NCBI RefSeq assembly: GCF_008831285.2
Contig: NC_045139.1
Span: forward strand, 8,030,204-8,094,203
Reading direction: 5' to 3'
DNA from: Nymphaea colorata
Lineage: Eukaryota > Streptophyta > Magnoliopsida > Nymphaeales > Nymphaeaceae
Length of the DNA: 64,000 bases
The translations under genes were made by a program, and so were the position numbers. Below, piece after piece: positions 42,286 to 53,959 of the stretch. Under the pieces are notes generated by a model, which saw only the letters and a list, made by a program, of their open reading frames with translations, was not told the DNA's origin and did no database searches. How positions within the stretch are numbered: position 1 is the first letter of the stretch; each line of letters opens with the position of its first letter.

Positions 42286-45200
42286 TCAGAATATGGTAGC
42301 TAATACCCATACATGCACGAGAATCCAGTAAGTTATGAGGCTTATCCTGGCTCCAGGTCGCCTCATCAAAATGCGCCCACCAGAAACCCTGCAAAACATA
42401 TCAGAGATAAAGCAATAGTGAGAGAGAATTATCTAAAAGCAAAAAACTAACACATGCAGCTTCAGGTTCGCGTTTGAATATGTCACTTATTTGGCAAGGA
42501 GAAACTTTGTTTCGGGCATTCACAGCTCACTTATGGAGCAAAAAACTCCTCATAAACAGTAATACCCTAAGAAACATTACAAGGAACACCAAAGTTCAAC
42601 CCAAGACTTACCAGATACCATCAATGCGGTCAGCTACCAACTTGGCTTGCTTTGGAATAAGACCAGTTGTGTTGAGAGATTTAAAAACATGACCTGCACA
42701 ACAGTAATTCATATTTAAAGAACTACCACCAACTACCAAGATTTGCCAAGGAAGGAAGAGGCAAAGCACTATCGACACAAAAGGAACTCAAACCTTTATC
42801 ATCATCTTCAAGGTGGTTTACTAGACGATCTGATTCTGTATCAATATTCAAAGCAAGATGTTCACTTGATCCCTTATACATTGTTCTCACATGTGCAGCA
42901 GGAGAGGTGCTAGGAATTGAACTCTTGATCTGTGGCCCCTGCAGGAAGAAAGTTTTCCATGAGACTGTCTAAACAAGCACCTAAAACAGTATATACTTGA
43001 CAAACGTGGAGACAGTTACTTCATAACAGCTAAATAATATAAAACATGTAACCATTAATGCAATCAAGTAAAAAAGAACTCACAGCATCAAAGATCTAAC
43101 AGATAACTTTTAGGTCAAACAAGAATGTGCATAGTTGTTTGGTCTATACAAATCAATCATCCAGCTCGACTAAGAACTCAAATTAGAACAAAGATGCTAA
43201 AGCCAAGCACAAAATAATATATAAACTAATAATGACTCTTATTACATGCATGTCAAAACAACTAAGGTTTTTGTCACTCATATCTAATAGTGGCTTCAAC
43301 ACATCTGCAGAGTGTCTTTAGTGTGTCCAATGAGATTATGTTGTGTCAATACAAAATACACATAGTAAATAAGTGTCAATGTTAGTCAATGGTAACTGCA
43401 TGGCGAAAGGTAGTCATTAAATAACTGCCAAGAAAGGTCAGACACAGAAAATGATCAAATTTCTATAGATTGTGATTCCAGACATTTTCATCAGCATAAA
43501 ATGGGTCTGTGAATCTTCCCTCCACAAGGTTTTTCTTTTCAAAATGTGATCTTCATTATCCCAAAAAATGTCAGATGCCTTAAAAAGTTTAAATCCAAAA
43601 AAAAGATACGAAAATAAGAAAAGTTCTAATTAAAACATAAAAAACCTGTTCCAACAGCTTGAAAAAATAAAGCAACGAAACAATTATATGTATAAGAGTA
43701 AAATAGGATTCTTTTTCCATCTAATATGTTATATGGCGTTATCTAGCTATGATGATACTTATACTAGAACCAACCTTTTTGCGAACATTTGTTCCTTCAA
43801 CATTTAATGGTTTCTTCATTAGAATAAAATATTTTTTGAAGCTTTTGTTTATATATGCAGCTACGATATAAAATATGCACGTACCGTACAATAGTATAAC
43901 CATGGACTCAATATGAATACCAAGACAAAGTGAAATTATTTTTGAATAATAGTTCTAAATCAGTATACTAAAGGTACCAGAATAAAAAAGTAAGTTGAAA
44001 TTGAAAATGACTAGAAATTTTGAAAAGAAAGGATGTAAAAAAAAGCAAAAATGTGATCAAGACGATAAAAGGAAATAGATGATGTTGGGATAAAAAATAC
44101 TTTTCTAAAAAAAGGTAAAAAAAAATACTTTACTCGATTTTCCTTTTTTCTTTTTTTTTTAGGCTCATCATGGATTAAACTTAACTTAAAATAAATTATT
44201 TATCATAATTTTTATCATTATCAAAACATTAATTTTATCATCTTATCTAGCTATTTTTCATGTTTTATTGTTAGTTTCTCATTTATTTTATTCTTACCTA
44301 ATTTTTAATATCCTTTTTAAAAAAAATTGCTTAAGTTTTTCCCAATATTTTCCTGGGGAAAACAATTGCCCAAAAGTACTCAAGAAAAGCCTTGTCATTA
44401 ATTTTTGAAATAATGGAGGGTATGTTACCTGTTTTCATTCTTCGTTGAAAGGGTAGCTACCTGTTCGAGCTGGCAGAATCAAAAAACCGTGACCATGACA
44501 ACAGCTGAGATGTAGATTTCCATTGGAAAGAAATTGACAAAGAAGTAGAGTAAGGGTAGGGATATAAATGAGTCGGTCAGAACCAACTACTGACCTGAAA
44601 TCACACCAGTTTAGTCTGATCTGGTAAGGCAAAATGGATTCCAATTATAAACGGACCTGGACTTGGTATATAGTTTAGGTATTCAAAATATGAATCCGAG
44701 TCAGGAATGTGATAAGGATCCAAGCCGATTGCAGATAAAAGTTAGATAAAGTAGATTCAGAAGAAACAGGTAAGATACTTTTTTTTCTCCATACAAGAGA
44801 AGCATAAACTGGCATGCAGTTGGAGAACTTGGTAAAGTAGATTAGGAAAAAAAACAGAAGAATTGAACACAACACTTAATGTTTGCAAATAATTCAGAGA
44901 TCAACTTTATGGTATTTGGCATCAATTCCATGAGGCACAAACCAAAAGATTTTACATTTTACTGCTCAATTATTTGGAAAGACTGACAAACAAAATCGTT
45001 CCACCCTTCCTACAGGGTAATAACATCAATAAACTGAAACTGAAGAAACTGGAGAAATTGGTGAAGCAGATAAAAAAAACAAATGAGATTTACCTTGACT
45101 TCAATTTCAGATATCTCTGAACCATTTGCTGATGTTGATGCTTCAAACCCACTTCTCTCTTGGATAACATATGCTGGAGCCTCATGAGGCAAACGTGAAG

Positions 45201-48200
45201 CCTCAAGCAATTTATTCTTTGCTGAAAGATCATCTATTTTCATTTCTAAGCTCTGCAGTTTAGCATCCATCTCCTGGCTTGTTATCTTTGAGTTGTCATT
45301 ATCTACTATTAATGTTCTTATCATGCCTTCCAAAATCTGCAACAATGACTTTGCGCCTGCTTGCTTCTTATCAAGCAATATGTCATTTCCCCCCAACTTT
45401 TGAATTATTTTCTCCATACCTGACATTAAGTCTGTTAAGTCACTTGTCTTCCTTGCCATATCCTCATTATTGGAGATGAGTTGCTCATATTCCTGCTTCA
45501 GGTGTGCAAGGTCATGATTCTGAGCTGCCAGGACTGCCTTGAGCTCCTTCTCTTCATTGATGCAAGTACTGACCATTTTCTGTAGTTTCGGAAAATAATC
45601 AAGTAGGTAGAAGATCTTATCCATGGGACTTTGAGACATTGAGCTTTCTAATGTCTTTGGGTAATCGATGTCAAGCTGCTGAACTTTCTCACAGAGAGCT
45701 GCTATTTGAGCTTCAGATTGCATATAAGCTGCATGTGAAAATGAAAAAGGCTGTTAATAAAACAAGAGTGAAATGCCAAAAAATTCATGATAAGTAAATA
45801 TTTACAATAACTAAGTTAATCACCTTGATCTTTAACAGAAGTTTGGTACAAAGATGAGAGTTCCACTTCTTTTTCCCTTAGTGAATTCTCTATCTTCTGA
45901 TAATCCGCCACCTTATTGGCCGATTTCTGACAGGAGATTTGCAATTTCTCTAGATCATCCTCCATTTGACAAATTTTTGCTTGACTTGTGTTTCTCTCCT
46001 GTAATGCACCATCCAGGGCATGTTGAACCTCCATTAATTTATTTTGCAGCTCTTTGTTATCATCCTCTAACATGGAAATTTTTGTTTCACTTAGGTTTTT
46101 TTCTTGCAGTGCACCATCCAGCGCCTGTCCAACCTCTCTTGATTTATCCTGAAGTGCTTCTAGAACTTCCTCCAATTTGGAAATTTCATTTCGACTTAAA
46201 TTTCTCTCTTGCAATGCACTTTCCAGAGCTTGTTCAACGTCTAAAATTTTATTTTGCATCCCCTCTGTTTCCTTGCATCTTCTCTCATCAACATCCTGAA
46301 GATGCTGGAATTTATGTCTAACATCTCTCACAGACAACAGCAAACTCTCAGCTACTTTGACACAATCATCAGAAGATAGACATTCTCTTTGATTTGGTTC
46401 TTCATCGTTGTTAGGTTTTGCCAACAGGGAGAACATGCCACCATCTGGACTTGTTAACTGGACCGTAGACTTAATATCTAGTACATCATGCTCTTCTATA
46501 TTTCTGAGCTCATGTGATGCTTCAGTGCATGCGGAAAGTAAAATATCAATATTTTTCTGCAAGACTGACACAGTGCTTTGAGTTTCTTTCTTATAGGCCT
46601 CAAGATCATTTGTCTTTACTCTCAGGTACTCCTTAGAATCTAACAAGCTCACCACTTTATCTTTTATTTTCTCTAGCAGCTGTATCAGATAGCCAATTTG
46701 TTGATCTAAAGATGTTGAGAAACTGTCAAATTTATCACTGAGAAGTTTCACATCAAATTGCGAAGACTCAAAACTGATTTCATCCATGACATTGGACTCC
46801 CCCATTCCCATCTCATGTACTGAAGTCTTGTCATTTAAATGGTGATCGCAGTTTATGCCTGAAGCAATCTGCTTAATTGAAGAATTCTGAGCAATTTAGA
46901 AGAATTAGTTGAGTGAAAGGTCTTGTTAGCAAAACTTAGTCAATAACGGAAAGTAATTCATCTATCTATAAAAAGAATAAAAACCAGATCCATGTGACTC
47001 TTTAAATGTGGACAAAAGGAGTGAATAAAAAAGAAAGCAGATAAGACAGTAATAGCCCTACAATCTAGATCAATATGAATGACATCAAAGCCTGTTCCAC
47101 TGCATTAAATTTGTGCTGATTTGCCAAAAACTACGAAGAGCCATGTATATGGTAAACACATTGTGTTTAGCCATATCACCTGCAGGTTTCATCAGCTTAA
47201 ACAGACCTTACAGGTTCTGTGACCCTTTTTTCTTTTCTTTTGTTAAATCAGGAAACATGCCCTAATAATCATGAAAGAAAAATCTTACATTTTACATGAA
47301 ATTCTGGTGCACTCTTGGCATGCAGTTTCATTATTTCTTAAAGGTAGGAAACATGCTCTATATTCTTGAAAGACACACTGGAAATTGTATATGTATAATG
47401 TAATTCTGTTGCACTATGGGCCTTTGGTCTTTCCTTTCATTTTGCAGTTTCATTATTTCTTAAAGGTAGGAAACATGCTCTATATTCTTGAAAGACACAC
47501 TGGAAATTGTATATGTATAATGTAATTCTGTTGCACTATGGGCCTTTGGTCTTTCCTTTCATTTTTGAAGAAACATACATAATATACTAGATCAGAGATC
47601 CTAAAGCAATAAGAAGAATAAAAATGAACAATAAATGTTTCAACATGTGCCTTATATTCAGTATCAATTGGAAATAAAATATAGCAAGTACTCCTGAAAG
47701 TCGTAGCAACAGAAAGAACTTATGATGAAGCAAAGATTGTGGAGTCCACATGTTTAAAAAATTACCTCTTCACCACTTTCAAAACTTCGTAGTGTCACGT
47801 CTTTTTCATCCAATAACTCTGCATCCTTCATCTGGCTGATGTGACTCACTATTTCTTGAAGCAAGCAATCCATTGCCCTCAACCCATCAAAAATTTCTGA
47901 AGACCTTTTTGTTAAAAGTTGTATCACCCTTTTCGAGTTGATCTTAATGTCCTCAAGATACTTGAGTGTATCATCTATTTCCAAGGTCTGTTTCTCTAAT
48001 CTAGATTGGGTTTCAGCTAACTGTTCCATACAGGCGGACAACTTGGTCTGCAGGTCACCAACTATTTTTTCATTTGCTAATTCAGCTTTTTCCTTTTCCT
48101 CATGAAGTGAAGAAAGATTTGTCTCTGCCTTTGACAATGCATCTTCCAGAGACTCGATAGCTGCATGAGCATCCACTAGCTTGAGAGCCTGCAATTTAAC

Positions 48201-51200
48201 TTCCTCCCTTGCCCTCTGCAGCTCTTCAGTTGCACTCTCCTTTTGGATATGCGACTCATGAAAGCACTGCACTATGAATTTTACCCTGTCCAGAGGATTA
48301 TCAGACGAAAAATCAGCAGGAAGAGAGATGCTTTCTAGAGAGTCCATAACCCTTTGGAGTTTATGATTGCTCTCAACTAAAAAGCCTTCAACTTGAACTT
48401 TCTGATTTTTTATTTCAACAAGGTCCGACTCAAGATCTGGGATGCGTGTTAAGTCACCTGATAGATTACTTATCTGAACTTTATATTCATGGATTGCAGA
48501 TTCAAGAAGCTGCACCTCCGATTTGAGCTTCTCAATTTCTGCATTCTTTCCATCAATCGACAGCTTCCAGTTTTCCTTTTCTTGAACCAGCCCCTTGCCT
48601 TTTTTGACAGCCATAGATAGTTTTTCCCTCAGCAGTGATGACTTTTCCTCAGACTTATTTAGTTCTTTCTGCAGCATGTCTCTCTCGTTCTTTATAGCTG
48701 CCATTTCTTCTGCCAGCTGCTTCAATTCTTCCGAGAGATTGCCCATCTGAAGCATATTTTTGGAAGATACCTCCTCCATCATCTTCTTGCATCCTTCAAG
48801 GTCTTGAACTTTACTTTCAAACAACTTGATATCTTTCTGCAACAAATCTTTCTCATTTCCCAGAGTCGCTACCTCTTGTGCCAGTTTTTCAGCTTCACCT
48901 TTTAGATTGGTAATTTCTGACAAATGTTGCTCTTCCTTTCCACGGGACTCATCCAACATCCTTTTGTATCCATTCAAATCTTCCTCCTTAGTGCTTAACG
49001 AGCTTTGCAATCTCTGCAACTCATCATTCACAGAGGAAGAACTGTGCATTCTCTCTTTAATCTTATCAAAGCATCTTTCAAGAAGTATAACTGAATCTGA
49101 CAACTGCTCAGAGAGCTGTTCATGAGTCACCACCTCACCAGCAACCTCGAGTAATCTTCTGACCATTTCATCTTTCTCAGACATCAAAACACCAGCCTTT
49201 TCACTAATTTCTTTGTTCGTATGTACAAGGCTATCAAGTTCCTGCTGAACCAGATCCTTCACGTTCTTTTCTGCCAAAAGACTTGCATAGAGGTCTTCAA
49301 CCTCCTTTTGAACTTCAAGCAACTCAGATTTGTATCTCTCCACAGCTGAATGGTTTTCATCCATCCTTTTTTGGAATTGCTGAATCTCCTCTCTAGCCTC
49401 CAACAGTGATCTCCCAAGCCAGTCAACCTGAGATACGAGTTCCACGGATGATGCAGATTGGGGCATGTCAAAGTCCACCAATGCACTCTTCAATTTCTCA
49501 AAAATGCTATCCTTTTCCGACAAGAGATCCTCCAAAACACCTTTCTGGTTGGCAAGCCATTGTACCTTAGCCGTGATGTCCTCAGATTGAACCTCCTCAG
49601 CTATACCAACTTGAGACAAGATTTGTTCACTCTTCTGAAGAAAAGAAGCCTTTATTGACAAGGATTCCTGAAGGGATTTCACTAAATACTGACTTTCAGC
49701 CAGCTCTTTTTCCATCATAGCAGCATTCTCCTTATGTGCTGTTTCTGCCCTCTCTAGTGCATCAGATTTCTCTCGTATCTCAGACAAGCACTTTTCCAGT
49801 TCAGTTGACTTTTCCATTAATGTCTGCTTCAGCGAATCGCGCTGTTGAACCAATGATTTACCTTTGGACACTGCCATGCTGAGCTTTTCTTTTAGAGACT
49901 GCACCTTCTTCTCCGACTGCTCAAGGTCAGACTGAGCCTTGGCTCTTTCCACGCTCAAGGCTTCTAGGTCTTCTTTAGTTTTGTCCAACTGCTCAAGCAC
50001 CTTCTTCTTTTCTTCTTCAAGCGCAGCTCTGTCAGCAACTGCTTCATTGAGCTCAGATTCTTTTGTTCTGAACCTGAGGAGTTGTTTATGTGCCAGGTTG
50101 ACAATCAAAGTTGTGTCTTGCTCATGCGGCATCGTGATTTCCGGATCAATTTCAATCAAACACATTCCAAGATCCTCAACAACGTAAAGGAGCTGTTCAT
50201 GTTTCTGAATAAGAGTCATGGCATCTCTCTGAAGAAGAGCCACCTTCTCTGCAACAGAAATAAAAGGCGAAAATTCACTACCAGTTATTTTGGCGAGAGG
50301 AGATAACAACCCATTCGAGAGTTCATCAAGATACGGTTCCCAGTCGACGCGAGCATCGGCCACAGCTCTTGCAGAAGCTTCTTGCTCAGCCAAGTCCTGC
50401 TGTATGGTACCCATATATAACATTGCAACGTCGCGCGCCATCGATTCTTTCATTACTTGTTCTCTGAGCTCTTCGCACTTCTTCTCGAGATGAATAAGCT
50501 GGCACTTGGATTCCTCCACTTCGCTTTGCTTACTGTACAATTCATTCAGTTTCGTACTGAGATCTTCGACTTCATGGTCTTTAGCAAACAGAACAGCATG
50601 AAGCTCCCGTATCGTGCTCTCTGATTGCAATCTTTCGCTCAAAGCATGCTCAGCATGGTCGATAATCTTCGAGCAGTCTTCAAATGTCTGGTTCACTTGC
50701 ATATCGGAAATGAAGGCCGGCGGTGGTCCGCCTCCTTCTTCTGCGTCACGAAGCCGATTCACCAGTTCATTATCGTCCTCATGGAGAGCAAGATGCTGCT
50801 TGCTCAGCATTTCCAGCTGATTATGGAGCTTTGCAAGTTCTTTCAGGAACCTTTCCCTTTCTTCCTGAACAGAAAAATCCAGCTCTGACTATCGCCCGTA
50901 TCATGCGGAAAAGGATAGAGCGAAAAATTCAAGAAATGATACAAAGGATAACTCACCTGCCATGATTGACCAGACAAGCTCAATGAGGTCTTATATTCTA
51001 CGAGCTCCTGCTTCATCTGCTCCCTCGCCGCGATCGCCTGCTCGAGTTCGTTTTGCGTTTTATTCAATTGATCCCTCATCTCCTGCATCTGCTGCTCCAT
51101 CTCCATCGCCAACAATCCATCCTTAGTTCCACCATCACAATTACCACTCTGATCCACACGATCATTCAATTGGACCACAGAATGATCTACGACCTCAGTC

Positions 51201-51790
51201 GTCTCCTCAAAATGATAGTTCCTTCCTTCGGCCGGTACCAATTGATCCGGTGCATCCACGAAGGCTTCTTCTTTGGCGGCATCGTCCGTCGGTCCTTCAT
51301 CCATCCTCACACTCGAAGGAGGAGAACGAGTAGCACGATCTGGGGCGTCGACGAACGCTTCTTCTTTGCTAGCGTCATCCGCCGGGCACTCATCTGCGCC
51401 TCCATCCAATGTAACAGAACGACCGACATCATCCACATGGGAATGTTGTTCTTCAAGAGGCGCCGGCGGGATGGGGTGCTCTTCGCGGCCATCGATTTCT
51501 TCTCCCGTGCCTCCATGCCCAACGCCCAAATTACCTCCGATGCCTGAAGTGCCAGAAGCAGATCCATTCCTAAAGCCACCTTCATTTCCACCACCAACAG
51601 CACCACCATCACTAGAAGAAGCAGCAGATTGAATCGAATCAATTGCTTCCGCAACGGCTTCATCCGAATTGCTGCCGCAATGGGCATCTAGCCCTTCGTT
51701 CGAATCTCGACGATCCTTGGTTCCACCAAACTGCTCCTCCGAAACCGAGGTCTCATCGTTATGCGGCGCAGCGTCTCCTTGGTCAGACAT
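42286..51790 (-). CDS. TNO1: TNO1-like trans-Golgi-network coiled-coil protein, 7 exons, 1986 aa
   Basis: Exons right to left: 50957-51790, 47766-50864, 45824-46886, 45094-45728, 42794-42938, 42612-42693 and 42286-42388; all junctions are GT-AG and in phase. Residues 1-230 are acidic, Ser/Gly-rich and disordered, with a duplicated KEEAFVDAPD block (142-151 and 173-182). Residues from about 230 to 1900 are almost continuous coiled coil, with two related KEKLSMAVSKGK-type blocks near 603 and 1023. The tail has HVFKSLNTTGLIPKQAKL, DRIDGIWVSGG, and a last 19-residue hydrophobic helix (1968-1986): a C-terminal membrane anchor. This is the layout of Arabidopsis TNO1, the SYP41-interacting tether-like protein of the trans-Golgi network needed for vacuolar trafficking and salt tolerance. 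Length is slightly above the Arabidopsis protein as I recall it. The start is the first ATG of the open exon. The paralogue identity is my inference from memory. Confidence 0.88.
47321..47564. repeat. 122-bp tandem duplication in intron 2 of the TNO1-like gene
   Basis: Two virtually identical units starting gcagtttcattatttctt, period 122. A decayed third relative precedes them (47281-47320). Each unit contains a gcag trinucleotide context resembling a splice acceptor after a pyrimidine-rich run. Confidence 0.9.
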
Positions 51791-53959
51791 CTTCGCGGAA
51801 AGCTCCTCCTCTTCCTTGTATTACAGTGCCTGGCCTTCCATGCCCAAGGACAGAGAGCGCCGCCCAATTGATTTGAAGAGAAGGCCAGAAAGTTCAGTAG
51901 CAGATGAAACGATGGGGGTTATACTTGTCCCGCCTCATTCAATTCCATCAACCAGGAAAGTGAACGGCAGTTATGTTCACAAATTTGGCCAAGAGCAACA
52001 CGCCAAGAAAAGAAGCGAAGGAAGACCAAGATCCAGATCTGGGAGATGGATGGGGCGGCGAGAGGCTTGTTCAGTTCAGCAACCGCCGCCGGCGAGCGAG
52101 CGAGTCCTGGAATTCCGACGTCAACGCTGGACCCTCTCAGGTACTGGAAAGCCTGATCGCACCCACCCGCCAGATATCAAAAACCTGCCCGCGATCTCCG
52201 TCTGCGTTGGTTTTGATTAGGAGGTTGGATTCAAGGGATCGAGCTCGATGGTTACTGCACATCTCTTTTACCATAATTTGGTCAAGTCTAGAAACCTGAC
52301 CCAAATTGTTCCGACCTGATCCCCCAAATTGTTCCGACCTGATCCAGCCAAAAAATTTTAGCTGAGCGGCACCCAGTCAAAAAAAAATATGACATAATAT
52401 AACAAAATAATCAAATAGTTTCTTTTTATTTTTATTTTTTATTTATTACAAATCTATTTATCTTTTAATATTTGTATTATTAATTTCTCACTTATTTTAT
52501 TTTTTTCTTCATTTTTAATTTTTAAAAAATTACCGTATGTTTTTTTTTTTAATTTGTCTTGTTATACTTGAGAAAAACCTCGTTATTTAAAACTCCGAGG
52601 CGTTATTTGCGACTATGATACAAACACCTGAAACCAAAGTTCCCAAGATAAAACGAGATTTGTCCTCTAAAAACCCCGTCTTGGTGTGTCATCCAAACGC
52701 AAGTTACATTTTTTGAAAACAAAGGTCGGGGCCTAACCCCACCAAGCTTTTAGTGCGACAGAGAACACTTTACCCTTAATGGACCCCAACCCGACCCCAA
52801 TCAATTGAGAGCAGGAGCGTAGCCAAATTTTTCTAGGTAAAAGATGCTAGGTATGAAATATTAATATTTTAAATCACCGATATGTAAATAAAAAAATTTG
52901 GCTTGAAACATTAATATAAAAATAAGAACTTTTATTTATTGGTTTTGTGTAGGCAATTGCTCACACTTAACCTACACCTGCCTTTGCCCCAACTGATAAC
53001 CAAGGAATTTGAACCTTGTTCTTACATGACCCAATTAAATTCTTTTGGGAACTCACAAATATTTTCATGAACAATGAAGAACATTTTCATGTGTCCTTAT
53101 GCATCAAGGTTTAGTCAAATCTCCTCTGATTTTACTTAAATGGTGTTCAAATACAAATATAGAAAATTACAAAACCATAACTAAATTTTTAATTTCAATC
53201 AGATTAGGATGCTCCTGTAGGAAAAGTATACAAGCGAATGAACGATGGAAGAGAACAGTTTCATCATTTACTCAAATATTATATTTTTCGAGCTACCACC
53301 TATCGCCAACTTCCGTTTCCGGAGTGGAAAATTTTATTTAATAATCAATCTAGTTAATATTCTTTAAAAAGTTATGAGCTATTGTAATTGTATGTACGTT
53401 TCATCATTTACTGAAATATTTTATATTTTTCGAGCTACCACTCTTATTTGTAATTGTTCTTTGCATGTTTTCTTTCGTTTATCATTCTCAAGTCATGAAA
53501 ACAAAATCAAATTATATTTTAGACTCTGCTGGAGGGTTTGCCTCCTTCTTTTTATTAAAGAAAAGAATATTGAATATGCGCCCTAGCCAATTTGATTTAT
53601 TCTTTCAATTTTTTTACTACACCGATGTGTCCTCTCTCACAAGTCGATAGTTACTGTTGAACATTCAAACATTGAAAATAAACCATTTTCGAGATCCCGA
53701 AGCTTTCACAATTTCAATTCAAAAATTTTGCGACTTCTTTTTATTCTAAAATAACATGAGAGCTCAACTCACTGCATGGTTCTAGTTTTGAAAGGAAAAT
53801 AATAATTGCCCTTCTATTTCGGCCAAAAGAAAATCACAAATAATTTATTTTCTCCAACACCATTGATCGGATCGGGCATGCTTTCTGCACAGGGCCGCGG
53901 GTGAGAACACTTTAATCATCAAAAATTAAATGAAAATAAAAATTCTGAAAGAATGAAGC
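51791..53959. other. 5' flank of the TNO1-like gene and intergenic
   Basis: 51791-52240 is GC-richer than its surroundings and probably holds the leader and promoter; no clear TATA box. 52380-52620 is an AT-rich element whose inverted relative is at 54300-54660. 52700-53000 resembles decayed dispersed repeats. 53090-53660 contains only short frames. Confidence 0.45.
52380..52620. repeat. AT-rich dispersed element with inverted partner at 54300-54660
   Basis: The end phrase gagaaaaacctcgttatttaaaactc matches, in reverse complement, gagttttaaacattgagatttttctc near 54330. The rest is T-rich here and A-rich there. A third relative is in intron 4 of the TNO1-like gene near 44150-44400. Confidence 0.55.

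Noticed and set aside
45854-51632. Several plus-strand frames of 60-183 codons across 45.8-52.2 kb
   Set aside because: All but the outermost lie antisense to exons of the TNO1-like gene and are mirror shadows of its coding bias; the 183-codon frame continues only into its GC-rich leader and flank.
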